NCBI GenBank assembly: GCA_023374025.1
Contig: SIJG01000013.1
Coordinates: 650,846 to 714,845 of the forward strand
Origin: Heterodera schachtii
Taxonomy: Eukaryota > Nematoda > Chromadorea > Rhabditida > Heteroderidae
Direction: 5' to 3'
DNA length: 64,000 bases
Under the pieces are notes generated by a model. It made no database searches, was not told the origin of the DNA, and saw only the letters and a list, made by a program, of their open reading frames with translations. Position numbers and translations under genes: made by a program. This document shows positions 13,902 through 27,123 of the stretch, piece after piece (the first letter of the stretch is position 1; each line of letters opens with the position of its first letter).

Positions 13902-16900
13902 CTAGCACTTCTTTAAATATGTTTTGTTTATTATATAAAATGAAATGTGCTTTTCACATATAACCTGATATGTTAAATAGCCGCACATCTTTTATCAGTT
14001 GGGCAGCTGATTAGATTATAAATAATTGAAAAAATAATAATTTAACTAAAAAAAAAATAAATTAAAAGGTTTTTGACATTGTCAATTTTGTTGTTTAATT
14101 AATTAATAAATTCTTTCAATTACTTTTTTTTAAAATAAAAGTTTTATTTTTATTGACCTATTATTTAACTTCAGATTTGAATTTGAAAGCAAATTCAATT
14201 TTAAATAGTTTCTAATTGATTTAAATGACTTGTAATAATAAAAAATACAATTGAGTAAACTACTATACTTATAAAAAGAATTAAAAATATTTTTTTCAAT
14301 TCCATTAAATAACAAAATTATCCACCAAAGATTAAAAAAGATCTATAAATATTGTGATAGTGGCGAAAATAAATTCAATTTAAAAATTAAAATATAATTA
14401 TGCTTAAATACTTTGTTCAACCTTTTAATGTTATTGAAGTTATTAAAGATTTTTACATTAAATAAGAATCCTTAATATTTTTAAAAATTATAAATCTATG
14501 TTATTAATTAAAAGCCAATGATGAGTGACAATCTGAACAACATCAGACATGTTTACGAGGGAATTAACTTTATGGAAAAGTACACTTAAAAAACTGAACG
14601 ATTATTTTAAAAACAGGTTAATTTTAAAGATACATTGAAATATAAATTTATTAAATTTCTAAAAAATGAACGAAACATAATTTAATTAAAAATATTTATG
14701 CTTGTTTTTGTGTTCGTAATACTAATGATGAATTCTTATTTAATTTAATATTTATTGTTAATATAAATTTAATATAACATTAATGTCTTAAATTAATAAT
14801 TGTATTGTTATATTGATAAAAAATATAAAATTCTCTGAATAAAATATAAAAAGAACCATATAATGTAATGCAAATAAATAAAAATAAAATATTTGAACTG
14901 ATAGTCAACATAATTAGCAAAACTAAAAGTCTCTTTCACTAGATTAAAAAATATTAATGAGATATATAATTATTTTAAATATTAAAGCATGATGGCATAA
15001 TTTTTAATAAATATTTCCTAAAAATTTCTATGATAATATAAAAATTTTTAGCAATACAATCAAACGGATAAGAATAATAAATAAAATATATAACATACAA
15101 AAAAGAATAAATATATTAAAAATATAATTATTGCAAAATAAGTTTTATTACAATCTACTCTTTTGTAATACAACTGAATCCACATCGGAAACTTGAATAG
15201 TTGTGTTGGTCGTGAAGTAATAATCATTCACAATTAAAATAATTATTTGGATTGTTCGATCACGATATATAAGAAATTTAAAATAATAACAAATATAAAT
15301 GAATAGTTTAGTAAATTAATAAAATAATAAATAAATCATAAGATTTAAAATTAAATTTTCTTATTGAAGTTTCAAAATTTAAAATGCCAAATATTCAAAA
15401 GAATAAATTATTCAAAGTTTTAATTTACATAAAAAAAATTTCGCGTGAAATTTATGCTTAGTAAAAATACAAAAAAATATTAGAAAAAATTCAAGATACA
15501 TCAATTTTTCAACTTGCCCAATTCACTTAAACACCCATTTAATGTATATTTTGTATAATTTTGCAGATTACTATATTTATTCTCTCACTCATATGCGTAT
15601 AATTCGAAATTTTAATTAAATTATTTTTTATTTATTTTATGTTTATCTTTTTATTATTTATAAACATATATTAAAAAGAGCCATGATTCAGGCTGTAAAC
15701 TCACTGACAATTTTTAGGCATAATATTTTTGTTCGTAATAATGGAATTCAGGTGTTTTAAAATAATTTTGCCCGTATTTTTTTTATAGCATTTCATAATT
15801 TTTTATGGAGTACAATCTTTTAATATCATGACCTTTTAAAAGTATTAATTGAAGAGCTTTAACTTTTAAATTTCAATGGAAAATGATATAATATTTTAAT
15901 ATAATAAACTATTTAGGACATATAATATTTATAGCTTGCTTTCCATTTAGAAATAATGTTTTTAGAATTTTTTTTAATTATCTTAAATGTTTTATTATGA
16001 AAAATTCGTTGCTTTTAAATATTTTTAAATAAAGAAATTAAATTTATTAAAATTATAAATTAAAAGTTATATGAAGTAGTTCATTAAATTCAAATGCTAT
16101 GAAATTCTTATAAATTTGTATTTATTTTAATAAAACAATTAAATTAGTAAAATTCAATAATTATTGAAATTGTATAACAGAAAAATAATTTTTCACGGCG
16201 TCATTGTTATTTTTTTCGATTCAAAATTTATTTGTATTCATGAAATTATTTACGCAAAGGTCTATTTCAATTTTTTTAAATTTCAATAAGCGAAGTTTTA
16301 ATTAATTTCTCTAATCTCATTTTTCGTATCATCTTAGCAACATATTTATTTGTTGCGGTATAAATTTCCTTAAAGGTTTTCGATTAAAAGTATTTGTGTC
16401 AAAATTACATCGCCGAAACCATAAAAAATAATTCATGGATATTTAATTGCGTTTCTTTTTTGATTAAATTTCATAACTTTCCTTAATTTCTTTATTTAAT
16501 TTAATTTTTTTTGATTTGAAAACAGAAATAAATTGTATTTTTTTAGGGTTAAATCTCCATACAAAAAAATGTAGATTGACGAAGTTGATTACTGTAATTT
16601 TGTCGTTGGTGATTGTTGAATTCTACCCAGTCCATTTGGCGAAACCAGAATTTAAAATCTAGATTTTTCCCCTGATCAAAAAATGCTGATATTAAAAATA
16701 TTTACAAAACTTAGAATTTTAGAATTGGTTTCTTTCTTTTCAACATATTATTCATAAATTAATGATGTTGTAATAATATATAATATTTAAAGAAAGATTA
16801 TACTGTTTAAATACATAATTTTATCTTTTAATTAAATTAGTATCTTCTTCCTTGATGTATTGGTCGTTTTATATTAACTAATTTGATTCTTAAGAAATTT

Positions 16901-18794
16901 TATAATTCCATTTAATTTATTGAAAGAGAGATATTTTCTGATATTATTTACCTTTAGCTCCATTCTTAATTCTTCTCTTATTTCAACAGCATATTGTCTT
17001 GGAGTGAAACAAACTCCCCATAAATTAATTTATCTTTGAAAATTTTTTCTATTAATTTAGTTTTCGATGATTATTTATTCTTTATCGACAAAAACAGGAT
17101 CAAATAACACTCTGCTGCATCTGATTTATTTTATTGTATTTTCTCAATAATAATTATTATCTGGGTTTTTCTTCTTTTATAAATTGATTATATATTTAAT
17201 TAAGATAGTAGCAAATAAATAATATTTTTTTTATTTCTTTTGTATTTCTTAATATTATTTAGTGATATTTTTTCCCTTCCTCGAAATTTTCAAATTATTT
17301 AAATATATTTTCGTTTATTTTAGTATTACTTATGTAAAGAGCCAATAAATATGTAAGGATTTTCCAATTGTTGCCTTCGGGAACCAAAGAATTGAAAACA
17401 TATGAAATTTTTATGCAATCTATATTGACTATTATATTTCTATAATATTATATATTGATTTAAAGAAAATTCTAGAAAATAAATAAATAAATTTCCAATT
17501 GTTGCAAAACATTTTTGATATCAAAAAATTTGCGTATTAAATCATGAAAACGCTAATTACATAACGATTATTAACAATATACTCTCAACTTTACATACAA
17601 GACTTCAATACATTAAAAGATAATAATTTTGTATAATCAATCACGAACATATACTATACGATAAAAAAATTATTTTAATTAAATAAAATATATTTGTATA
17701 ATAGCATTTGTTCCTTTCATAAAGCAAAGTTACACAATCAGCACCTGATTATAGCATTGATGATTATTCTTGCGCACCAAAAGTGAGAGACATATGAAAA
17801 TAAAGTAATTTAAAATAAGTAAATTTTAATAGGTAATATCGCATTTTACGGAATAAATAAATTTATTTTAACTAAATATACGCATTAAAAAGAAAAAATT
17901 ATTACCTATAACATGGAAATTGCCAATTAATAAAATCACGAGAAGAAACGACAATACTGAATGAGATTTAAATGGGCTCTTTATTTGTTTTATTGACGGA
18001 AGCATTATTAAAATTAATTTAATTCTACAAGTTGGAATTTAAAAAATTAAATTCACATTTAAATTCTTGAAGGAAAATTAATAAAATTAATCTTAGTAAT
18101 CTTAAAAATAAAAATAATTTTCATGTAATTTAAAATAATTTCCAAGTGTGCTAAAACAAAGAATATAACACATAAATAAATTCATAATTTTGTCCAAGTT
18201 CAATCAATTAATGTCCCATGATATCATTTAAAAAATTCTCTATAAGAATTGTAATTTTTCGAATTTTTTTTTTTGTTTGATAGGTATGTCATGTATGAAA
18301 TGTTTTAAAAGATTTTCCATTTATTTCTTCATTTCTTAAATGAGCATATGGGTATTATTAAATTTATTCATTTTATGTTACTTTAAATTTTGTTAAAGTT
18401 ATTCTTTGAAATTTTAATTTTTATTTATTTACATATAAATTTATAGCATTACTATTTTTTCTAAATATTCTTATTTAATTCTCCAATGATTTATGCTTAT
18501 TCCATGCTTTACCATTTTTTGGTGCTCTAAGACTCTATCGGCTTCTTTGTTCTCATTTTTATAATATAACATAAAGTTAATATTTAATTTATAGTAAATA
18601 ATTATTTTTTATACTTCATTTATAATTTTATTTTACATTGTTAATTTCCTGTCCGTTACATTTATACGATGAAATTTTCTAAATTTTTTAAAAATATTAA
18701 TTTTTATTACAAAATGTTATTTGTTGAAATTATCTTTCTTGTATTTGCATCTTGTATATTAATTAATGCTCCCGTTATATTTAAATCCCTTATC
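13902..18794. other. AT-rich intergenic DNA
   Basis: No supported protein gene. A minus-strand frame ending at 15148 (about 50 codons) has a mixed peptide but no splice or polyadenylation context. A weak C/D snoRNA-like motif set is listed separately at 14515-14602. Confidence 0.5.
14515..14602 (+). ncRNA. Very tentative C/D-box snoRNA-like motif set
   Basis: A C-box-like AATGATGA at about 14518-14525 and a D-box-like CTGA at about 14596-14599 are spaced ~75 nt apart, with a possible D' CTGA near 14533. The terminal stem is weak. In AT-rich DNA such motifs arise by chance. Confidence 0.12.
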
Positions 18795-20188
18795 TCTCTT
18801 ATACGATGTGGTCGATCATGATTTTTGAATTGTTTTAAAAATTTTTTAATAATTACTCAATAATTATTTATTGAAGCATACCATTTCTATTTAAAAATGC
18901 AAAAAATTATTATATATCATAAATATTAGTGTGAAACTAACTTTTGAAGCTCACACCTAGCTTCATTTTCCTGAGCTTAAGTTGTTAATCTTGATTATTT
19001 ATTCGAAACAAATATTTTTTAAAATTATATTTAAATATTTTGCATCATTAAAGATTTTTATGAAATAATCGCTTGAATGAACTTTATCATGTCCTTTTCC
19101 GCGAACTTCTTTTTGAGTAGTTAAATCTCGGTGTTAGATTAAAAAAACAAAATAAATGTTAAATACTATTTATTTTTATTAAATTTTTATATAAAAATGA
19201 ATATCAAACGACGATAACACAATGTAAAAAATCATGTTAAAATATTAAAAGTAAATATTAATTAAATATGATTTATAAATTATTATTATTTTTGAATAAA
19301 ATTTTGTTCACTATTTAAATTTTCTCACTAAGATATTGAATAATTTAGATGCTTTTATTATAATCGCTCCATGTGCTGAGGGTCTATTTCGCTAAATATA
19401 ATATATTACTTTTATTAGTTTTTAATAATTCTCTGAGTACATTTTAAATTTTTGATTTGTTTTGATAAAATTTTTTATTATTTGAATAATTACTTATGAA
19501 TGTATTATTCATTGCGAAAAAAGAGAATAAATCATTTTTTTATATAGGTTCCTGAAGTAACATTTTTACCAATGACATGATGCAAACAAAAAACAAATAA
19601 ATGATATTTTAAACAAATTAGCGGCATATTTTTCGGAAAATGCCGTTTTTCAATGTGATTGTTTAAAAAACTCTAACGGATTATAAAAAACTAGAAAATA
19701 TTTGCTAATAACTCGAAAACTAGCTTAAATATGCAATAATAAAAAATTTTAATACAAACTTAAAATCATTATTAAATACTTAATAATTGTATTTGTCACA
19801 TTTAAATTATGCTTTTAAAAAAAATCTTTTAAATATTAATTAATTCTACATTTTTTATTCTAAAATTTCAAATTGATTATTTAAATTTTATTGAATGAAG
19901 GTAACTTGCCTAATAAATAAGGTGATTTTTTTATTTCTTTTTTCTAATCTATTTTATTTTATTTAAATCTATAACATTAACAACCTTAAAAATTTATTTA
20001 ATAAAATATGTGTTTCATTTATGAGATATTAATAATTTATAAATGAGTATTATTTTAAAGGTCATCTAATTTTAAAATAATCTTCAAAATGATTTTTCCA
20101 AAATCTGCAAAATATTTTGTAAATTGTTGAAAGTTCGTGTTTATTTTATAATTCAAATAATAATATTATTTTTTTTATAGATGGAATT
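18795..20188 (+). repeat. 1.39-kb direct duplication, copy B
   Basis: Near-identical to 2524-3911 over its full length. The flanks differ immediately outside (left TTATC, right GACCAG). No target duplication is visible. Confidence 0.8.
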
Positions 20189-20984
20189 GACCAGTTTTTC
20201 AAAAAACAAAGCCTAAATTATAAAACATTTATATCCATGACCATAATTATCGAAATTTTCATAAATAATTAGCTAATTCATTCACCTTCAAATATTTTTA
20301 TTTTTTTTATATATAATTATCGCTTCTGCAGAGCATTATAAATTAAACTAATTTTTTAAATTTATATTTTTATAAATTAATATTTTAGGTGCTTAAAAAA
20401 TTATATAAATTACTAAAACCTATTTACTTTTATAAATTTCTTTGATTCAATTATCAGTTGACATTTATTATTTTTTATATCAAGCGTTCTTATTCGAACT
20501 AAACACGCGGTTGAACAATGGTTATTGATTAGTATTTCGCATTTATATAATAAATATTCGCCAATATAATTTTTATTTTGATGTTTAATTTTTAATTTTT
20601 TGCTATTTTACTAAACTTGTAAGTTCAATAATGTTCATAAATTTTTATTTATTTGTTCTTTATTTAAATTAAAGTTTCTGGTTTTTGCCAAATTTGTTCT
20701 TTTAAAATTATAAATATTCATTAAAGCAATAACCCGTAGTCATAATTCAAATTTCTATTGTTTATAATTTTGTTTAAAAATAAAAAAAATTCAATTTAAA
20801 GCAATTAAAAGGTTTGACTATTAAAAGATGTATTAAATAATACTTTTTTAACAATTAATAAATAGGTTTGGCATTAGCCTGAAATATGTACTGTTTTTTT
20901 ATCAAAATTTTTTCATACTTTTAGAAACTTTCATATTTTTTTTCTATGTATCTAGTTTATTGTTTGATACTATTGTTACCCAGA
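20189..20984. other. AT-rich intergenic DNA, nothing recognised
   Basis: No coding or RNA signature seen. Confidence 0.55.
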
Positions 20985-21235
20985 CACCATTGTTCTCGAT
21001 TGTTCTCGATTGGTTGAGATTCGTTATTATTATTTAGTTTATGTGTAGATTTTGCATTATTTTTTATAATAACAATTTAATCACATCTTTTGGTTTAAAT
21101 ATATATAATTTAATAATGTACTAATTAGAATCTTTATACAATACATCTCAATAGAAAATTTTTAGAGTTATATTATGTCAGACTCTCGTATACATTCAGT
21201 AAGTTATATTGATTAAATGCTTAATATGATTTTAA
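20985..21235 (+). repeat. Dispersed diverged repeat, copy 2
   Basis: Counterpart of 10025-10240. This copy has a local tandem doubling of TTGTTCTCGA (about 20991-21010). Confidence 0.55.
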
Positions 21236-21366
21236 TATATTCAGGTTAAAGGGTATTTCTTTTAAAAGATCTTTCTTTCGCGCGTTAGAAGATAAAAATT
21301 TCTTTTTTACTTTAACAGAAATTCGACTTAATTGACTTTATCCTATTTTATTTTAGACCTTTTCAT

Positions 21367-21764
21367 TAGAGACCGGACAAGAGGGTCGGTCGGTCGGTTT
21401 CGGTATAAAAACCGAAAAAAACCGAAACCGAAAAAAACCGAAAAACTCAAAAATTTCTCGGTCGGTCGGTTTCGGTTAAAAAACCGAAAAAAACCGAACC
21501 GAAAAAAACCGAAGAAAAATTTTCGGTATATCGTTTCGGTTTCGGTTTTTTTTGAATTTTTATATTTTTTCCAAAAAAAGCAATAAAACATTTTTATTAA
21601 CAGAAAAAGCTAAAGATCACCTCTGAACTAAATTGTAAAGCTATTGAAGCTCTATCGAATGGTGTACTAATTTTGGAAAATTGAAAAAAGGAAGCCAAAA
21701 AACATTTTTTTTACCGAAAAATACCGAAAAAAACCGAAAAAAAACCGAACCGATCCGATCTCTA
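21367..21764. mobile_element. hAT-type MITE of CCGAAA-rich family, 398 bp, short copy
   Basis: The ends are TAGAGACCGG... and ...CCGATCTCTA, flanked by a perfect 8-bp duplication CTTTTCAT (21359-21366 and 21765-21772). Most of the interior is ACCGAAAAAAACCG-type low-complexity repeat. The central unique part (about 21585-21700) is shared with the longer copy at 24207-25004, which lies in the opposite orientation. The open frames here on both strands are artefacts of the repeat. Confidence 0.85.
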
Positions 21765-21772
21765 CTTTTCAT

Positions 21773-24198
21773 AAATATTTTTAATTTTAATATATCAATA
21801 TGAGTACAGACCGTTATTAAATTAATTCCAACTTTATTATAACAAACGAATTCAATTGAAAAAACAAATAATTAATTGACGTAAATTTCATAAAGCAAGA
21901 TTAATTATTTTAAGAAAAATTCACAATTTGTTTTTAAGCATATTTTGAATTATATGAATCATATTTTATTATTAGGTAATTTAATATTTTTATATATTTC
22001 ATAAAATTTTGAAGGCTTCTACTGAATTACTTACTCAATTTATATGTAAATAATGAATATTTCACATAAGTTTTAGTTGTAATATTGATTTGGTTTAACA
22101 CATTGAAGTAGATTGTTACTAATATATATTTTTTAAAATATTCTCTTTCTTCATATTTCTTGATAGGCTTTTCAAATTTATTTCATATTTTTCATAAATT
22201 TTTTTGAATATTATTTATAATTTATCTGTTATTATTTTAAGAAAATTGCGAAAATTCCCTATATATTTTTTTTGCATATATTTATTACACTTTATTTTTC
22301 TAACCTTGCAAATTTTTAGTATTATAAAATTTTGACAAAATTTAAAAATAGATTTTTATATAATAATTATTCTCCCTTTTTTCCGTAGATGAATTAATAT
22401 TTTATTAGATTTAATCATTTTTATTCCGCTTAATTTTTTCTTTTTTGTAAGTATGTTTCATTTCAATTGATCTAGTCTTCTGAAAACGTGATTGTTTGTG
22501 TCATTGCGAGTTCAAATTTCTTCTTTTCAAAAAAGTGAATAATGTTAAAAAAATAATAATATCTCCTTAAAAAATGTATTTTAGGATTTTTCTCAATTAT
22601 TATCGGGTTTGAAAAAAAACCTATATAAACAACGCGTATACTGAATATAAGTTATATTTTTATAATTTTATTGTATACATAGTTTTATTATACTCGCATA
22701 CAAAATGTTGTTCACATATAATAAAACTGTCATTTAGATGTAAACTGAAAAGATTAAATTTGTCTCAAATTAATGCATTTTGATATGGCTGATCAAATTA
22801 CTTAAAATTTTCAAAAAATAATAAATATAATGTATAAATTCAGAATTTCAAAAAAAAATTTTTTAAATCAAACCTGGCCTTGTTAAAAAACACAAAGAAT
22901 TATTGAAGAAACATCAAAGAGAGTAAAAGGAGTGTGGAAACTGGCACAATAACATTACTAAAATGGTTGACCATAATACATTTGAAAAATGATTGGAATA
23001 CAGGTAAAAGATAAGGAAAAGGAACAAAATCAGAGAAATAAATAATATTTTAGTTTTAAAAAAGATCATTATTTATTTATTTAAAGTGATAATCAAATAA
23101 CAAAAAATTTAAAACATTTGTATGTGATTCGGACAATTAAAGTAATTAATCTGAATTTTTAAACTTAAATTTATAATAATCATTATTTACCTGCTATATA
23201 ATAATAATTAAAAGTAATATTTATTCTTTAATCTAATAAATATAAATTCATAAAAAATAATTTAAAGAAAAATAAAATTGCAAATTTAAAAATTACAATT
23301 CAATGAAATGGACCATGCTACAACGATTAAAATTAAAAAAGCTATTAATTAGATATAAAATAACGGGATATTCAAAATTAATTTTAATAAGGATCTTCAA
23401 TTAAGTGGATTATTATTTTACGCATTGAAAGAGCATATATTTTTAAAAGATTGTATTTAATAAATATTACCATATACATAAATTTAAGCTTGAAAAATTT
23501 TATTCTCAAATTACATTAAAAAAACTTCTTGTTCTGCCGACATTAAACAAAAAATTAAAAATGTTTTATATCTACCAAAATTTATTTTTGTAAATATATT
23601 AACATCTTAAATGTAAAAAATATTTAAATAAGAGTTGATGAAAATGTACATAAATAAATATGGTTGTAGTTATCAGATGAAATATATTGATTGAACTTAT
23701 ATTTGACAAATAGATAACAGTTCAAACACGCAATACTTCATAAAAAAACAATTGATATATGGATCTGGGACTTGATTATAAAGATAAATAATAATAAATT
23801 TATCGCTAAAAATAAAAATACTATTTGCATCATTTGTCTGATATATTATATTAGATAATAATTTTAATGAAATCACATCTTTAATTTATTTTAACGCTAT
23901 GAAATTGTTAATTTCTAAATGTTTTCTGTTTGTGTTATTTATTTTCTAATATAAATAATATGATTAAGTTATAAAATATTTTGTTTAACAATTTGCTTTT
24001 TAAAAACGCGGAAAGGAAATCAATGAATTGAGGCAAACGAATGAAAAGAAATTTATAAGAAAATTGAAATTTTCTAAATCTATAAATACTAATAATTGCA
24101 TAATTTATATAAACAATAAAATTTTTGAAGACATTGTATGTGCGGAAACAAGAGTTAACAAATAAAATAGTTTAGAATAAAACATATACAAAAATAGT
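21773..24198. other. AT-rich intergenic DNA, no supported gene
   Basis: Nothing recognised. Confidence 0.55.
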
Positions 24199-24206
24199 AT
24201 TAAGAG

Positions 24207-25004
24207 TAGAGATCGGATCGGTTCGGTTTTTTTTTCGGTTTTTTTCGGTATTTTTCGGTTTTCGGTTTCGGTTTTTGACCGAAAAAAACCGACCGAGAAA
24301 TTTACGATTATTGTTTAAAGAGCATTTTACTTATTTAAATAGATGACATTTTCATAATTTTTTTTTACTTTTTATAAATATTTTTTGTGTTTTTGGTTTT
24401 TTTATTTTGAGTCAATCCTGAGTTGAACGTAACTTAACCCGGTTGACTAACCCTCAGCTGCGGGTAACTTTTCAACCCGCACCTAATAAAAGTTCATAGA
24501 ATTAAATTAGGTATTGAAAGAGTTATGAATAGAAAATTCAATCATCTCTATTTGTAAGGTAATTTCATCATAATGATACTAAAAGTTTTGTATTAGTCAC
24601 TATTTGTCACTATTTTTGGACTTTTTTTTAACTATTTTGGCACTTTTTCTCACTATTTAAAAAAAATGTTTTTTGGCTTCCTTTTTTCAATTTTCCAAAA
24701 TTAGTACACCATTCGATAGAGCTTCAATAGCTTTACAATTTAGTTCAGAGGTGATCTTTAGCTTTTTCTGTTAATAAAAATGTTTTATTGCTTTTTTTGG
24801 AAAAAATATAAAAATTCAAAAAAAACCGAAACCGAAACGATATACCGAAAATTTTTCTTCGGTTTTTTTCGGTTCGGTTTTTTTCGGTTTTTTAACCGAA
24901 ACCGACCGACCGAGAAATTTTTGAGTTTTTCGGTTTTTTTCGGTTTCGGTTTTTTTCGGTTTTTATACCGAAACCGACCGACCGACCCTCTTGTCCGGTC
25001 TCTA
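24207..25004. mobile_element. hAT-type MITE of CCGAAA-rich family, 798 bp, long copy
   Basis: The ends are TAGAGATCGG... and ...CCGGTCTCTA, with a perfect 8-bp duplication ATTAAGAG (24199-24206 and 25005-25012). It is inverted relative to 21367-21764. It carries about 400 bp (about 24265-24660) absent from the short copy, including a GC-richer segment near 24425-24485. The short copy therefore looks like an internal-deletion derivative. Confidence 0.85.
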
Positions 25005-25012
25005 ATTAAGAG

Positions 25013-26745
25013 GAATGAAAATATAATAATCTACTCAAATATTTGAATTAAATAATTGGTTTAACAAGGAAATTTCTTTTTTTTTAATAATCAAAGCATA
25101 AAACTTTAAAGTGATGATTTTCAAAATTTACTTTAAATAAAAAATCATTAATTTATTATATATTTTTTCCCGATTATTGTCGATTGGTTCTATAACTTGG
25201 AAAGATTAAATTAAAGTTTAAGTTATCCTTGGCAAGTTGAAAACCTATTTTTTCTCTGGTTCTTTACTTTTTATAATCTTTAATTTTACTTTTTTAAACT
25301 TTATCAATTAATGATCTCCATTAAGTAATTCTCAACTAATAAATTTCAACCTAAAGCACACTAATTATTGATTTCTTAAGTGATTACTTTCAAGTTATTC
25401 CGCGTTATGTAAGTATGAAAAAGTTTTTGATTATATATTAATTTCGTACTCTCTATTCGTTTTTTAGGCCTCAATTAAATTCCATGTAAACAATCCCTGA
25501 ACATTCACAGAATTTTCCGTTAAAAAAAAATTAAATTTCACTTTTATTGGTTATTGTTCGTCTATATCACTTGAAGTTTTACTTTTTTTGAATTTTACTT
25601 CTATTTAACGTTTTTAATTTAATTTTTCATTTGTTTTAAAGTTATTTATTTATGTCAATTGTTTATGAAATGCATTTTTCCTCTAGTTGCCGTTATAAGT
25701 TCTTTTGAAGAAGCACAGACTATTTAGGGTATTTTATTATTTTTTTTGTTGAAAATGCATATAATTTCTTGATGAAAATTATAAATTAAACGTTTCTATA
25801 TTAATTACCTTTCCATATTTTTTATTAGGTATAAAGTTATTTTTTAACTGGGTTTCCGTATTTTATTTAAATTATTTATGCGTATATAAACTTGTCCAAG
25901 TTCCTCTCGAGTAGTCCAATTTTTGTCGAGTCTTTTACTACTAGAACTATTTTTTAATATTTCTAATAAAAAAATCACAAAAAATTTTAATTGATTTTTA
26001 TTTTACTTTTAATTAAATTTATATCATTGTCTCTTGGATTGAAGAAAAGAAAAACATTTGTTATTTGTTGAAACACACTTTTTATTGTACGTTTTTCACT
26101 AATAAAGTTATATAATATTTAGTAATCTTTATTTATATTTTGGTTTTCTTAAGTTTTTTTATTTTCATCTTGACTGCTTACATTTCTAGCTGATTGACGA
26201 CTTCTTCATTTTTATTATTTTATTAAATATGCTAAAAATTTGTCGGATCCAGCTGATTAAAAAAGTATTTTACCACTTGAATAAACAGTTTTTTGCTGTT
26301 TAAATTTTACATAGAATTATCATTTGTTACATTCAATTTTTTGTTTATTTAATTATTTCACTTCTTTTTATATCATTTATTATATAAAATTTCCCATATA
26401 TTTCTTTTATTTAAATTAAAATTCAATTTTACCAATATAACATTATCTATTTTTGTTAATTTATTTATTCAGATTTGTGAATTGATTTAAATTGTTTATT
26501 ACCAATTTCCACATATACTTGCTTCAGACTTTATACTTTTGGCGCCAATGCGATTAATATAATAGTAAATCAAAATTAATTTAAAACTTATATAGGGTTT
26601 AAATTTAAATTAATACATAATTTATTTGGAATTTTTGTTTTATTTACAGTATTTTTTATTGTTTTATTTTATTTTTTTATAATATTAGATTTTTGGATCG
26701 TTTCAAATAAAATATAAATAAACAATTACTTTATGGTATAGAAAA
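25013..26745. other. AT-rich, T-rich intergenic DNA, no supported gene
   Basis: Nothing recognised. Confidence 0.55.
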
Positions 26746-27123
26746 AGTTCAATGGAAATGGTTTAATATGTTAATCAAAATTCTGGAAACAGTCAAACAA
26801 AAACGTTTTAAAAAAGTAACCAAATTCTGGAAACAGTTAAAAAAGTAACCTAATTCTGGAATCAGTTAAAATATTAACCTAATTCTGGAAAAAGTTAAAT
26901 GTAAACGGTTTAAAAAATTCTGAAAACAGTCAAACAGAAAGGTTTTAAAAATATTAATCAAATTCTGGAACGAGTCAAACGGAAACGGTTTAATATATTA
27001 ATCGAAATTCTGGAAACAGTTAACCTAAACGGTTTAAAACATTAACTTAAATTCTGGAAGTCAAACGGAAACGGTTTAATATATTAATGAAAATTCTGGA
27101 AACAGTTAAACGTAAACGGAATA
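26746..27123 (+). repeat. Degenerate minisatellite, ~40-45-bp units
   Basis: Roughly nine imperfect units are built around AATTCTGGAAACAGTTAAAC and GTAAACGGTTTAA, with variable spacing. The copies are diverged. There is no conserved repeat/unique-spacer pattern, so it is not CRISPR-like. Confidence 0.85.

Noticed and set aside
15148..15260. Minus-strand ~50-codon frame as an exon
   Set aside because: No acceptor, polyadenylation signal or partner exon; kept only as part of the GC-island observation.
2524..20188. The 1.39-kb duplicates as LTRs of one retrotransposon
   Set aside because: The 15 kb between them has no gag-pol coding, there is no TG...CA end or target duplication, and no primer-binding site is seen.
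21332..25046. Lys/Pro- and Phe/Arg-rich frames in the CCGAAA MITEs
   Set aside because: They derive from simple repeats inside elements with clear MITE boundaries.
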